Source: Adiantum capillus-veneris | Taxonomy: Eukaryota; Streptophyta; Polypodiopsida; Polypodiales; Pteridaceae | DNA: 64,000 bases | NCBI GenBank assembly: GCA_014529385.2 | Contig: CM043966.1 | Location: 144,446,711 to 144,510,710, forward strand | Reading direction: 5' to 3' | Part shown: positions 32,540 to 44,862 of the stretch, in pieces | Numbering within the stretch: the first letter of the stretch is position 1 | Layout of the letters: each line of letters starts with the position of its first letter | Position numbers and translations under genes: made by a program | Notes under the pieces: model-generated | What the model was told of the DNA's origin: nothing | The model's input: the letters and a program-made list of their open reading frames with translations, nothing else | Databases searched by the model: none

Positions 32540-32849
32540 TGATGCCAAGGCAGTGTGGATGTGTGTGCCCCCCCAATCGACGGTGCTTTGTGTGAGAGAG
32601 TGAGATTGAGTGGCTGTGTGCATGTGTAAGGGTCGAGACACACCGTGGAAGTAGGTGTGTGTTGTGTGGTGGATTTGTAGAGTGTATGAGCATTGGGAAG
32701 AGAGCAGGTGGTGGTCGCGGCTAGTGTAAAGAGTGTTTTTGAAGGTGTTTTCTGAGAGGATAGGGGTGTTGTGGATACCCTAAGTTGTGTGATGGGCCTT
32801 TGTTGTTGTGCTGGGCGTGTTCCCCCATTCCCCCTCTGCAACGTCTGCT
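32540..32849 (+). repeat. Gypsy leader repeat, copy 2 (upstream of C gag)
   Basis: Similar over about 300 bp to the reverse complement of 27290-27620. Frames on the minus strand here are not supported. The ATG at 32850 follows. Confidence 0.6.
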
Positions 32850-34800
32850 ATGCCTAGGGACACACATATGAACTTTGGGCCACCACATGGCACAACACTG
32901 TACCAAAACTTGGAACCCAAGGGGTTTATTATGCTCCAAGCCCAATGCCAATACCTACTCCACATGTAGTCTCTGGAATGCCTTCACCCACGGTGCATGC
33001 TCACTTAGGGGACTTGGAAACATTTGATCAAGCTATCGGTCAATCTATTGCTAAGAATATGCATAACACACCTGATAGTAAGCCTAGAAGTAAGGGAGTA
33101 CAAATAGCCAAGATCACATAAAAATTTAGTGGAGACGGGGATGTGAGAAAGCATATCAAAGTGTTTGAAAAAATATGCGATTCTCTAGGAGAACTTAATG
33201 ACTTGCATAAGAGTAATGCTTTAATCCTAAGCTTAAGTGGGAAGGTTGGGGATTGGTATAGAACCCTAAGGGTGGAAGAAAAAACAATTTACCCTACTTA
33301 GGAGACTGTTCTTGAAAGAATACATACGAGAGGAAGTGCTTTCGGGTGTAGCCTCTCAACTCCAGAAAGCCAACGAGAGGAAGGAGAGTTGGTGAGAGAC
33401 TTTATAAGTCGCTTGAAGCATTTGAATTCTTTTTGTAATCCAAATGAGCGCTTCAATAATAATCAATTTCTTGATAGATTCATTAGGAGATTACGACATG
33501 AGGATATCTACAATGGCCTAGTCATTAGAGGTATCACCAATTGGGAAGTAGTCACCACCAATGCGATCCAACTGGAGGATAATTTAATGATTCAAGGAGA
33601 AAGAGTGTCTATTGGGCCTAAATCTACTAGCTCGCAAGCATCGGGGCATCAGCCAATGACCCTAAAGCCTATTGCTAAGGAGCCAAAGATATCTGAGATG
33701 ACTTTAGTAGATCTCACCAAGGCCATTCAAGAGAGTCTTAGAGACAATCGTGCTCCTCAAAACAATCATATGTATCCAATAAGGGAGCAACAATGGTGCT
33801 CAGTATGCTATGGTCCGCATAATACCAATGAATGCCCTACTTTTAGAGTAATTCAATGGGAATTGCAATGCATGTGGGAGGTATGGTCATCAAGCTAAGT
33901 ATTGCATAGTACTTAAGCACGCGATGGAAAATAGACCAACCTTAGCATGGACAGACACACCTCGAGTGCCTGCATTGATGCCAGACCCACCTCTTGAACA
34001 AACATCACAACACATGGTCCCTAGGACCCAAAATGTTGTTCAAACAACACCCTTACCATCTCCAGTGCTAGCACCACAACCACCACATCCGACAATCACT
34101 TATGTCAATCAAGTGGGATGTGAGTCATCTATTGCTTGTTTGGAAGGCTGTGAGGAAGAAATAGATCCCAATATTGCCTATGGGATTGATGCGCTTGAAG
34201 AAAGTCCACAATACTACATGGAGGACTATTGGGGACAAGTAAAACCTGTCTATCAAGTAGCTTCTCTTGCTGCAAGAGACCAAAATATCAATTACACTGC
34301 CAAGAGACCACCTCTTCAATACTATGAGTGTGGAGGTCCACATCGTGTGGCCGAGTGTCCTATTAGACTATAAAAGAAAGCCACACTAATGCAAACCAAT
34401 CAAGTGAGACGCCGATACTCATGTGTAATCGATGTGGCATAGATCATTTGATTGCCCAATGTCCGAATAATCCAAATGCACCAAATATCATGCCATTAAA
34501 CTTGATTGAGGTTACCAAGGAGCCATCACAAAGTACACTTGTGGTACCAGTAAACGTACTCACACGATCGATGCTCCAAAAAAAATTATTATATTCTTGA
34601 AGAAATAGACGCAACATCAATTGCCCAATCTCAGAAGAAGAAGAAAACACAAAGGAAGAGATCGCAAGAAGTAGTGAAGTCAGACCCCAGTTCAAAGACC
34701 AACATAGGGACTAGTGACGCCCCCGTATATATGAGCGAGGTTGAAGAGGATTCTGATTCAAGTGAAACCATGGAGACCAAAATGACCACTAAGAAATAAA
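32850..34800 (+). pseudogene. Gypsy element C gag
   Basis: Proline-rich start (SPMPIPTPHVVSGMPSP at about 32940), then a gag core: KFSGDGDVRKHIKVFEKI, LSLSGKVGDWYRTL, LVRDFISRLKHLNSFC and FIRRLRHEDIYNGLV (33389-33550). Several knuckle-like Cys/His motifs follow: WCSVCYGPHNTNECP (about 33796), YYECGGPHRVAECP (about 34319) and CNRCGIDHLIAQCP (about 34424). At least three stops and several frameshifts interrupt it. The knuckle set parallels that of G1, so C belongs to a related family. Confidence 0.75.
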
Positions 34801-35064
34801 CCAACAAGGAAGATCGCAAGGACCCAAGAAGAAGATAGGAACTTACCCAAACCCTATAGAGGAGATCGAGTGAGTCAATCAATTAAGGAGTTTGGTAGAA
34901 GGTACCCAAAGGGATCTAGAGCCAACACCTAGAGAGAGCTAGATTACAGAACATTATTCCCTACGCAATAACAACCTCACAAAGTCCATAGACCCCTAGC
35001 CATACCTAGTGTCATCCAAGAAGAAAGTGACTTAAAGTCATGAAAAAGTAGGTGTACTCACTTC

Positions 35065-35946
35065 TTGCTAGAAAGGATGTTTACATATGGACTACCTGAC
35101 CCTATTGAAGAAATGGAGACCTTGTCTTCTCCACGTCAAGGAACTAAAGCCCAAAAGGTGCCGTTAAATATTGCTAAATGGATGGATTTCATGGCTTCAG
35201 AAGTTAGAACCACCATCATGTCCAAACTATATGGAGACATTGAGCTATTCTTAGCCCTTTAAGATTTCCTCAATGGAGAACTGAAGGTCGGGCTACCACA
35301 ATTTGCACAGATGCATGAAGCTAGGGAGATGCCAATAGAGGAGGAACACTTAGATCCACAAACCAACCTAGATGAGAACCCGGTTGTAGAAATACCTGTT
35401 AACAAGCTGGGACAATACTTTAAGGGCGATGAATCCAATGTGACCATACCAATCACTACCAAGGTATTAACTATGAAGGGAATCCTTGATGGTGGCACTG
35501 GGGTTAGCATTGCAACTAAAAATTACTAGGAAACTATGGGTAGAGCTCACCTTGAGACCACAACCGTAGTAGTAAAGATGTCCAATGGGTCTATTGTTAA
35601 ACCTGTTGGGAGGCTAGAAGATTTGAAGATCAAGGTCTTTGGCCATAAAATAAGAAATACCTTCATTGTTATGAATTTATCCAAGCACACTATGGCATTG
35701 GAGATGATCTTAGGACGTCCTTTTATGAGGCAAGCAAAAATGGTGCATGACCGGTCTAAAAACCATGTCTACTTGCAGTTCCAAGATTCTATCATTCAAG
35801 TGGATCTTGTAACTAGTCGAGCACATCCTCTAGGAAACATATTTGTAATTGATCATAGATTTGATACCATAGTTCACTTGGCCCCATTGCAGTATTGTTA
35901 CACATGTAAAGTGGACACTGATGTTGGGGACAATTCTCCTTATATG
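35065..35946 (+). pseudogene. Element C protease, interrupted by solo LTR S1
   Basis: One frame with TAA 35260 and TAG 35527. It aligns by motif with the first protease of G1: NKLGQYFKGDESNVTIP, then GILDGGTGVSIATK and MILGRPFMRQAKMV. The catalytic triplet reads DGG instead of DS/TG, so the copy is probably inactive. The frame is cut at 35946 by the S1 insertion and resumes in frame at 40499 after the duplicated ATATG. Confidence 0.78.
35942..35946. repeat. Target-site duplication of S1, left
   Basis: ATATG; identical to 40494-40498. Confidence 0.92.
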
Positions 35947-36134
35947 TGTAAAATCCCCAACCCGCCTACACCAAGATCGAGATGGGATCCTTGACAGGTC
36001 TCCAGGCCTTATAAAAATCAGAGTCTCTAGACAAGAAAAATCCAAGGAATAAACCTTTGCCATTGACAATGGCTTGGGTCTATAGCCTTAGAAGAAGACC
36101 TAGTCCTGTCTCGCAGCGGAAACGGGATAACATA

Positions 36135-36368
36135 TTAACAATCCCAAAAGTCTTTCGGCCCTATAACTTCCACATATTGGGCTAAGGTATCCTCAACCAA
36201 CGCTTTTTTCCCTCTAAGAGATGTGAGGGCACAGCCGTTGGTGGACTCCTCTCCAAGTGAAGAAGTTTTCAAAAGTTTTAGTGTGCAGGGATGGATAGTT
36301 ACCTGACTAATCAGGTCCACCCGTCCATGATTGACAACCTTAGTCAATCCCCACTTACCACCCCGCAC
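36135..36368 (-). CDS. Small ORF in S1, partly conserved in S2
   Basis: 77 codons from a GTG, with GGKWGLTKVVNHG near the start. S2 has the same text at 50247-50330 (GGKWGLTKVVNHG then VDLISQVTI) but is frameshifted afterwards. No domain is recognised. It may be non-coding LTR sequence that happens to be open. Confidence 0.25.
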   Translation of the reverse strand: MRGGKWGLTKVVNHGRVDLISQVTIHPCTLKLLKTSSLGEESTNGCALTSLRGKKALVEDTLAQYVEVIGPKDFWDC

Positions 36369-36930
36369 TCACACAAGATTCATTTATCTTATTATCACAT
36401 TGTTTTAACATTTAAAATAATGGTTTCTTTTAACGTTCCATCACAGTAATTCCTTGAAGACAGCATTGAAAGCATTTTTTAGAAAACAAACATCTTTAAA
36501 CTTAAGACAGGGTACTGTCAATCAAAACATTGTCCATAATAACCATGACCAGTACTCTTCTTGTCTCAAGACCACCTAAGGGTGAAAAACGGCGCCCATT
36601 CCTTATTCAAATCTGGAGTGGACAAACCCTCACCCAAGGTTCCGGGTGCCCATACACCAAACCAGTTGCCCATACAACCGGGCGGCTCCCCTAGGATAAA
36701 AAACGGTATCCTAACTTATGTAGAAACATCAAGACATGACACGGAGTAGAAACTCATCGTTCATGGGGGTAACCAACTTATCCGTGGCTAGAAAGCCAAT
36801 CATTATCATCAATTTATACTAAGGAGTCGGAGGTGTCTTGAGATAAGCTGTCTTAAGGATGATCAATCATATCTTTCCTATTTCAACCAGTTAATCCAAA
36901 CAATTCTTTCCTACATTATAAACAAATTCA

Positions 36931-37462
36931 TGTTGGAAGTTACCTTCCGTTTTTAGCCAATTTATCCTTCTTACGTATGCAATGCTAACTTATAAAAGAA
37001 CTTAAACTAATTAAAGACTTAATTGAATAATGGGACACCCACCTGGGATTGATTGGCCATCTGCTGCTGCGCAGGCGCTTGAAGACTCTCCTCCATAGGC
37101 CTACTACTAGGCCCGGCTTCGTCGTCGTGCGACGCTCTAGTTCGTTTTCGAGCTACGTCCTCATCATCAGATGTAGAAATTGCTCGAGTCCTTTTATGTT
37201 GGAAGTTACCTTCCGTTTTCAGCCAGTTTATCCTTCTTATGTATGCAATGCTAACTTATAAAAGAACTTAAACTAATTAAAGACTTAATTGAATAATGGG
37301 ACACCCACCTGGGATTGATTGGCCATCTGCTGCTGCGCTGGCGCTTGAAGACTCTCCTCCATAGGCCTACTACTAGGCCCGGCTTTGTCGTTGTGCGACG
37401 CTCTAGTTCGTTTTCGAGCTACGTCCTCATCATCAGATGTAGAAATTGCTCGAGTCCTTTTT
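36931..37462 (-). repeat. 266-bp tandem duplication in S1
   Basis: Units 36931-37196 and 37197-37462 are nearly identical. Only one copy exists in S2, so the duplication arose after the two LTRs separated. It includes most of the small ORF below. Confidence 0.9.
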
Positions 37463-37470
37463 GGTGCCAT
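37285..37470 (-). CDS. Conserved mini-ORF in S1 LTR (MAPKRTR), candidate leader exon
   Basis: 61 codons from ATG 37468-37470: a basic start (MAPKRTRAISTSDDEDVARK), then AGPSSRPMEESLQ. S2 carries the same ORF at 49363-49539 with the same start and AGPSSRPTEESLQ, two adjacent TAG codons and a change near the end. In both copies the ORF runs into CAGGTGGGT, a good 5' splice-site match. It could be the first exon of a spliced gag reading out of the LTR; this is inference from two copies. Confidence 0.4.
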   Translation of the reverse strand: MAPKRTRAISTSDDEDVARKRTRASHNDKAGPSSRPMEESLQAPAQQQMANQSQVGVPLFN

Positions 37471-38039
37471 AACTTCTTATCCTTATAAAAAGGACGTCTA
37501 ATCATTAGGTAAATAATTCAAAATCTAAACTTTACCTTTGTATCCAAGGTTAAATTTATAGTCTTAATTGATAAATTCTTGACCTAGTAATTTCTTATTT
37601 GTCTATATAGGCATGATAACTTTTTCCACCGCTTCCCTAAGGGTTTTCTAAGCTCTCCTATCTTTCTTATAATTTTCTATATCTTTTTCCTAATTTTCCC
37701 ATCAACTTTTAAGCTAATAATCTACTTATCTTGGGCTTAATAAATATTGTATTTAATTTCTCTTAAAGATTTCATTTCCTTAGCTTGATATCATAGGTTT
37801 ACACTTACTATAATTTTCCTAAAAACTTTTAACCACAAAGTCTATTTATTTTAATTAATCATTTGCTAAAACTAGGACTTTTGGTCAATTATAATTTCCT
37901 AACCTCACTAATTAACTATGGTATAATTACCACAAGTAGATAAGGATATTTTTGACCTTTGGTATTATCTTATTATTTTACAACTAATTAATATAATTTC
38001 TATCTTCAATTTTCATCTAAAATTAGGATAATTTGACTT

Positions 38040-39545
38040 AAATAAATATTTATACTACTTTTGTAACCTTGACATATTTATCACGGCCTCTTTATTATGT
38101 AAGATAACTATGATAAATAGAATGTAATCCTATAGCATGATTTACTAAATTCCCCCTTGAAATTTCAACCAAAATTAGTATATTATGACTTAGATAAATA
38201 TCTATAATAAGTTTCTAACTTTGATATAATTATCACAGCTTTTTCATCATGTAATCTAGATATGATAAATAGCATGTAATCATTTAGCATAATTTACTAA
38301 TTTCCCTCTTTAGTTTTTAGCTAGAAATAGTATAATTTGACTTAGATAAATATCTACACTACTTTTCTAACCTTGAAATAATTATCACGGCCTTTTCATT
38401 GTGTAATATAGCTATGGTAAATAGCATGTAATCATATAGAATGATTTACTAATTTCCCTCTTTAGTTTTTAACTAGAAATATTATAATTTGACTTAGATA
38501 AATATCTATACTACTTTTCTAGCCTTGACATAATTATCATGGCCTTTTTACCCTATAATATAGCTCTAATAAATAGCATGTAATTATAGCACATGTTTTA
38601 CTAATTTCCCCCTTTAATTTATCCCTAAAAATAGCGTAATTCTAATAAGATAATTAGTTAAAATAATTATCTGAGCTTCTCCTAATTATCATAGGTTTTT
38701 TAACAACTAGTTAACCACTGATAAATATTCCACAACATTTAAAATCATTTTACTAATTTTCCCTATTTAATTGTCTCAAAAAATAGAGTATTTCTACTAA
38801 ACTAATTATCAATATTAATCACCTGAGCTTCTCCTAATTATCACGGGTTCCTTAACACCTAATTAACCAATGGAAAATATCTCACAGTATTTGAAATCAT
38901 TTTACTAATTTTTCCTATTTAATTTTCTCTAAAAATAGAGTATTTCTGCTAAATTAATTAACTAAATTATTTATGTGAGTTTATACTAATTATCACTGGT
39001 TTTCTAACACCTAATTCACCACCTATAAATATCTCATAGCATTTGAAATCAGTTTACTAATTTCCCCTATTTAATTTGCTAAAAAAATAGAGTATTTCTA
39101 CTGAAGTAATTAGCTAGATTACTTATATGAGCTTCTCCTAATCATCATGAGTTTTTCAACATATAATTAACGACTGATAAATATCTCACAGTATTTGAAA
39201 TCATTTTACTTATTTTCCCTATTTAATTTGCTCAAAAAACAGAGTATTTTTGCTACAGTAATTAGCTAAATTAATTATCTGAGATTCTACTAATTATCAC
39301 GGGTTATTCAGAACTTAATTAGCCACTGATAAATATCTCATAGCATTTTAAATCAGTTTAATAATTTCCCCTATTTAAGTTTCTCTAAAAACAGAGTATT
39401 TCTGCTAGAGTAATTAGTTAAAGTAACTATCAGAGCTTCTCCTAATTATCACGGGTTCTTTAACACATAATTAACCATTTATAAATATCTCACAATATTT
39501 GGGATTAGTTTGATTATTTTCCCCTTTAATTTTCTATAAAAAACA
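38040..39545 (-). repeat. Two AT-rich tandem-repeat arrays in S1
   Basis: At about 38040-38620 there are units of about 130 bp built around CTAATTTCCCTCTTTAGTTT and ATAAATAGCATGTAAT. At about 38620-39545 there are units of about 150-165 bp built around AATTATCACGGGTT and GATAAATATCTCACAG. Both arrays recur in S2 (47300-48830). Confidence 0.75.
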
Positions 39546-40493
39546 GTGTAATTCTGCCTAATTAATTAGAAAAATTACTCAAAAAATTATAGGATAATTT
39601 TCCTAGCTTAATGACTATCTAATGCAACTCTGAGAATTACCTCAAATTAATCTAAGCGTAATTAGTATATTTCCCATTAATTCATGGTTAATTTGGCTAA
39701 TTACAGCCCTAATATGATAGGATAATAATTAGCTTAACATTACCAAGATTAATTAAAAAAATCAGTAGAGAATAATTAATTAAGAGAGGTTTTAAGAGTA
39801 TACATAGGCCTAATCTTTAATTTATTTAGAAAATAGATTAATCTAGCATTGCTAATTAAGAAGAATCAGGCTAATTACCGTTTAAGTTAATCAACTAGAG
39901 CTCAATCTCTAGTGATTTATGCGTAGCGGTCTCTCTAGAGGAGAGAGAGTGTGTCAAGGCTCCGAGTCTGTGTAAAATGTGAAGCTAGGGGTCCTATTTA
40001 TAGTTTTCTGGCACTCATAAGCTCTCACCGGCTGAAAAAGGCAGTTGCTTGCAGTTCAAGCAGTCCCCAGCAAGTCAAGAAATGCCCCTTGCTGCTAAAT
40101 GAATCCATGGCAGGTCAGTGATGACCCTCCCATTACCTGCCAGCTTTTAAAATGTCAATTTCGCTATAATTTGGCCTATTTTTGCTTAATTGGTAAATAT
40201 CTTGTAAATATCTGGGAGACCTTTAATAAAGTCTATGCTTAAATGATTACTGCAACCCTTCAATTTTACCTATTTTACTCAATTCACAGTGTAAACTTCT
40301 AGGGGTCATAACTATGACAGTTTTTATCGGAATTCAATTCTGAAAATTTCTAGCCCGAGGTTTGCTGTGCTTAAGATTCCAAAAATACCAATATTTGCCA
40401 TGGTCAGACAATCTACATTGCTTTTTCAATAATCATATCAGTTTGATTAAGCTTTATACAACCTTTAAGGTTTCAGAAACTGGAAACCTTACA

Positions 40494-40498
40494 ATATG
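40494..40498. repeat. Target-site duplication of S1, right
   Basis: ATATG; identical to 35942-35946. Confidence 0.92.
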
Positions 40499-41400
40499 GA
40501 TGTACTACCTGGGATGACTGAGTCAAACAATGTGGATTGGGTCCACTTAGCAACAAAAACCATAGACACTTGGGGAAACAGGGGGACAACCTGGGTAACA
40601 CCGGGATGAAATGCCACCACTCGTACCTTTAAATATGCTAGAAGCAATGCATATAGCTTGTGATGACCTACAAGATGAAGGTTTGACTGGCATTGGAACC
40701 AGTAGCGTCTCACAAAACTATAGCCCACAAAATTTGGGGTCAGAATCATCAATTGAAATTGACTCTGAGAACAAATAATCTAAGTTAAATCTTAGTGCAA
40801 ATGTGGGGACAACAAACCATTCAGGGCCCACTGGTACCCTAGATGAAAATCTATCCAAGGGAGTAGAAGACACAAGTAACGATTCATCTAGTGACTCTTC
40901 ACTAGAGATCGGCCATAATAAAAAATTAGACAAGAAGAGTAAGAGATATAAGAGGTGACGATATCGAGAAAATGTGCATGCTAGAATAAATGAAAATAAA
41001 TCTACCGTGGAATGGCTTAATAATATAGGGGCATGTGATGATCATCGGAAGTTGGTAGATAAATGGGGTGAATACCTTCAAAGCGTTATGTGGTGTAGTC
41101 CACAACCCATTGACATCGCACGACTAGAGGCTAAAGAGAAGCCAAAGTTGAGCCGTACAGTAAGGAGATGACAAAATCGAGAGTGAGCTCAACAACAAAA
41201 GGAATCAGAAGTGAAATCACTGTCCACAAAACAATAGGACCCCACAGACTTACACCCTACACCTAAACATTTCAAATCCTACACCACAGAGGAACGTAAG
41301 GTTGTGTATACAAAGACTCAAAGAAAACCTATTGATGGAAGCAATGGAGTTTATGACGGTCTAGCAATAGTTAAGGAAATAGGTTAGCATACCCAGGAGA
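40499..41400 (+). pseudogene. Element C protease-RT linker
   Basis: The first 37 codons continue the protease frame across the S1 insertion (DVLPGMTESNNVDWVHL) to a TGA near 40610. The rest is fragmented and rich in S, D and K. A clean frame at 40974-41171 (INENKSTVEWLNNIGACDD) has no known motif. The position corresponds to the linker of G1 at 6389-7100. Confidence 0.55.
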
Positions 41401-42125
41401 AGAGTCTAAACCTATTTTCATTGCCCAAGATCTGACAGAGACTGAGGAGTATGTACTTAAAGAATTTCTCAAGGAATTTAGGGAAATATTTGCTTGGACA
41501 TATCATGATATGAAAGGTGTGCCACCTTTCATGGTGCAACACACAATCTCCATGAATAGCATGGCTAAACCAGTTTACCAACAACCCTACCCAATGAATC
41601 CTAAATATGCAAAGATTGTTCAAGAGGAGATTGAAAAGCTTGTGAAATGTGGATTCATATACCCTATTGAGCACTCAGAATGGGTTTCTCCGATAATGAT
41701 TGTGCCAAAAAGAAATGGGAAACTCAAAGTGTACATGGATCTCAAGAAGGTCAATGTAGCCACTAGGAGGGACCATTAACCCTATCCATATTCAGAACAT
41801 GGACTTGAAAGAGTTGCAGGAAAGGAAGCTTATAGATTTTTAGATGGTTACTTTGGCTACAATCAAATCACAATTGTTCTAGAATACCAAGCTAAAACAA
41901 CCTTTATAACCGAATTTGGAGTGTTCACATTTCGTGTTATGGCTTTTGGCTTAACCAATGCCACTGCTACCTTTCAAAGATTAATAAACATCGCTTTTAG
42001 AGAATATTTGAGGGAGTTTTGGGAAGCTTTCTTAGATGAACTTTGTGTTTATTCCTCTTTAAAAGAACATCTATCATGCTTACGATAAGTGTTTGAGAAG
42101 TGCAGATTGTATCGCATCTCTTTAA
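41401..42125 (+). pseudogene. Element C reverse transcriptase, truncated
   Basis: RT run-up FIAQDLTETEEYVLKEFLKE and FAWTYHDMKG, then QHTISMNSMAKPVYQQPYP, WVSPIMIVPKRNGKLKVYMD, FLDGYFGYNQI and MAFGLTNATATFQRLIN. The catalytic box reads FLDE (codons at 42032-42040), so the second Asp is lost. A TAA at 41777 and a TAA near 42086 break the frame. Similarity stops at about 42125; RNase H and integrase are missing. Confidence 0.8.
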
Positions 42126-42654
42126 ACCTTGTTCCACATGAAGAATTACACGATGGTTGTTAATTCTCCTTGAGATTGATTTTACCATTGGGGTGAGACA
42201 GAGTAACAACTGTTGTAGTTGAAATAAATCTTGAGACACACAAGAACCATCCTAATATAACAAACAAAACATACAAGTGGGTCCCTAAAGCTTCTTTAGA
42301 GACCATAGCCAGTTCTCAAAGACAAGAGCCTGGTAAGAGACGTCCCACTCGCCCCAAGAAATGTAAAGAAACGTTGCATTGGATTCCCAAAAAACTATTG
42401 GAAGCCCAAGGCTACCATGGCGGAAATGATGAAATTTGGGTGTCAAAACGTAAATTGTGCTCTTACTTGTCACCTGACCCATGTGAGCCCAATCATGTAG
42501 CTCCAAAACGAATTGACGATCGTAGAAAGAAAAAATCACAGAATGCTACACACCCGCTCCAGAGCTAGTTTAGGTACTAAAGAAAGAATAATTTGTTACA
42601 ACTAGCTCACAAACAAGGAAGTCAAATAAAACTTCTTGATCTTCATGTAGTTCC
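42126..42654 (+). pseudogene. Element C W-V/I-P motif region (pol end deleted)
   Basis: Right after the RT fragment, coding text resembles the post-integrase region of G1: YKWVPKAS (Trp codon 42278), LHWIPKKL (42380) and EIWVSKRK (42437). This implies a deletion removing RNase H, integrase and any second protease. 42374-42568 is open and lysine-rich. Confidence 0.5.
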
Positions 42655-42933
42655 TAGACAAAAATAGAAGCTTCCACACAACCTCCACCTACCATTGTAC
42701 ATATCCATACAAACAAGAAAGAGTTGGCACCTCCCGTTGTAAGTTCACCACCTACAACAACGTTGCAAATAAAATCATGGGAGAGTACCTTACCACCCTT
42801 GCAACTAGATGAAACGCATAGGGTGGTTGAAAACTATTGGTTAAAGCCTTCACCCATAACAACTTGGAACAATTGGTTTCAAAAGGTGACGACATCATTC
42901 CAAAAGTTATGATCTATCCAAGGAAAGGGGGAG
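42655..42933 (+). pseudogene. Element C 3' coding end and polypurine tract (copy 1)
   Basis: Conserved with 45093-45362. The shared frame reads NLEQLVSKGDDI then PRKGG, running into the purine tract AAGGAAAGGGGGAGG (42919-42933). The LTR would start directly after, at GTTTGCTGACATC. Confidence 0.55.
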
Positions 42934-44782
42934 GTTTGCTGACATCATCCATCATTCACTTGCTTCCCCGTCAACCTTCGTCTCTGACCTTTCAATTTCC
43001 CAATCTTCGGGAATGTATATATAAAGCCTAAACCATAAACCCTAAACTGGGAATGTATACATGGATGGCACATATGGTCACACGGATGATGACTTTGTTT
43101 TTGTCGACGACGAGGATAGGGGTTTAGACTTAGGGTTCCCCCCCAATCTCTACAATATCCTATTCCGTTGACTCTCTAGGGGGAGTGCAAATAATTAGGT
43201 TATGATTCCATACGTTGTTTAATTGTGTTGAATAAGGGTTGGTACCTCTTCCCACTTATGTGCCTCCTAGAGGTATCATTTGTGTGTCCTAGTGTGTACA
43301 AGAACGTGTTGCTCTTGTTAGGATTTGGACCTTCATGGAATCTTTCTCTCATTCACTCTTCAATTTAAGCGCGATCATCAACAGAAACAGGTGTTTCTTG
43401 TCCATTAGCATTGTCCCTTATGTTTTTTGCATCCATGTTTGTCTGCTTTAATTGTGATTTGTAGCATAATATTCATCGCATTTGCTTAGTATCAAAGAAT
43501 AAATTCAATGTAATTTTTTGTTATAATCACTTGTTTAGGTTTAAAAATCAAGCAGACCGACTAAGCTAGTTTGACCAAGCTAGGCATTGGATCAGATCTT
43601 CTCTTAATACCATGGGGAATGCCTTCCTAATAATCAAGGGTTACTTAGGTTCTTAATCCGATTTAGGCAGCATTGTGTACAATGTACTAGGGCTTTCTAG
43701 TGGGCTTAGTCCCTATTGACCTTTAGCTTAAGTATTATAAAGGGAGTTTAGTAACGTGATGAGCCTGAGGAGGGTAACAGTGTCATATGATCCCCCAAAG
43801 TTACAAAATTAAAATGCTGGCAACGAACAAAAAAAAATAAATCAAAGTGCCAGAATGTAAAATCTTAAGCATGGAGAGAAATCCCAGCTTGATTTGGTAC
43901 TTCACTCACATGTATCGCCTATGGTACTAGAGCCATAGAGGTTCATAGTGTGGGCGCTTTTCCTTGAAAAGAAAAATATCCAAGGCATACAAAATAAGCA
44001 CACACATCAATGTGAAAAGACTTTGGGGGGTCAAAGAAAAGGAAATAAGTCAAGCGATGATTTCATGAGAAATTCTTTTTATCGTAGCTTAACTACAAGG
44101 TCTTCTAGGTATAGCCTCCAGTCAGCCCTTGGACATGAAATACTTGGCTCTCGCGGTTAAAGAACTTAATTGACCAGAGAACATTGAGAAGCTTCCCAAC
44201 TGTATTGATAGTTGATCTCTAGTGCCTTTCGACCATTAAATTAGCGATCCCAGACTTGTTTAGTTTTTTACCTTTACAACTGTTTATGCATTTTATTATA
44301 TTACAATTTAATGTTTATTGGCTGACAAATTGTTTAATATTTTGTTACCAATCAATTTTTCTACCTACAACTGCATATGCTTTTTAATTGTATATAAGAA
44401 TGCAATTACTGTGCCAATTTTGTTTGATTTTGCAATGAATGAAGAAGGCTAAGGACATTCATCTCAAACGCTCTTCCACCTCAATGAACGAACTTCAACT
44501 TAATAGCTTTTGAGGAAGGAGTCTACATCAAAAAGGGGGGCATGTTACCCACCGGCGTCCACTTCTAGTAGTCATGGCCCGGGCTTGTCGATCCAATAGG
44601 AAAAGGGTAAGAGTGATCACCGATGAGAGGTGCACTCTAACTAGAACATTCAAGGGTTAGTTGGCTAAGCATGGGTGCCCAAGTGTGAATGGGCGAGCTC
44701 ATATAAAAGTCACCTAAACCTAAAAATCGAGCATTCTCTCTTTTGTGAAATTGAAGAGTGCTCTTGGACCATCTCCATCTCC

Positions 44783-44862
<80 letters not shown>

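Larger units (their letters stand above)
35947..40493 (-). mobile_element. Solo LTR S1 (4.5 kb), inserted in element C
   Basis: On the minus strand it starts TGTAAGGTTTCC and ends GGGATTTTACA (TGTAA/TTACA ends), flanked by perfect 5-bp duplications ATATG. A second copy (S2) is at 46326-50665. It has no gag-pol, primer site or internal LTR pair, so it is best explained as a solo LTR left by LTR-LTR recombination. It is AT-rich, with two tandem-repeat arrays and small conserved ORFs. LTRs of 4-5 kb are known from Tat/Ogre/Grande-like gypsy elements. Confidence 0.88.
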
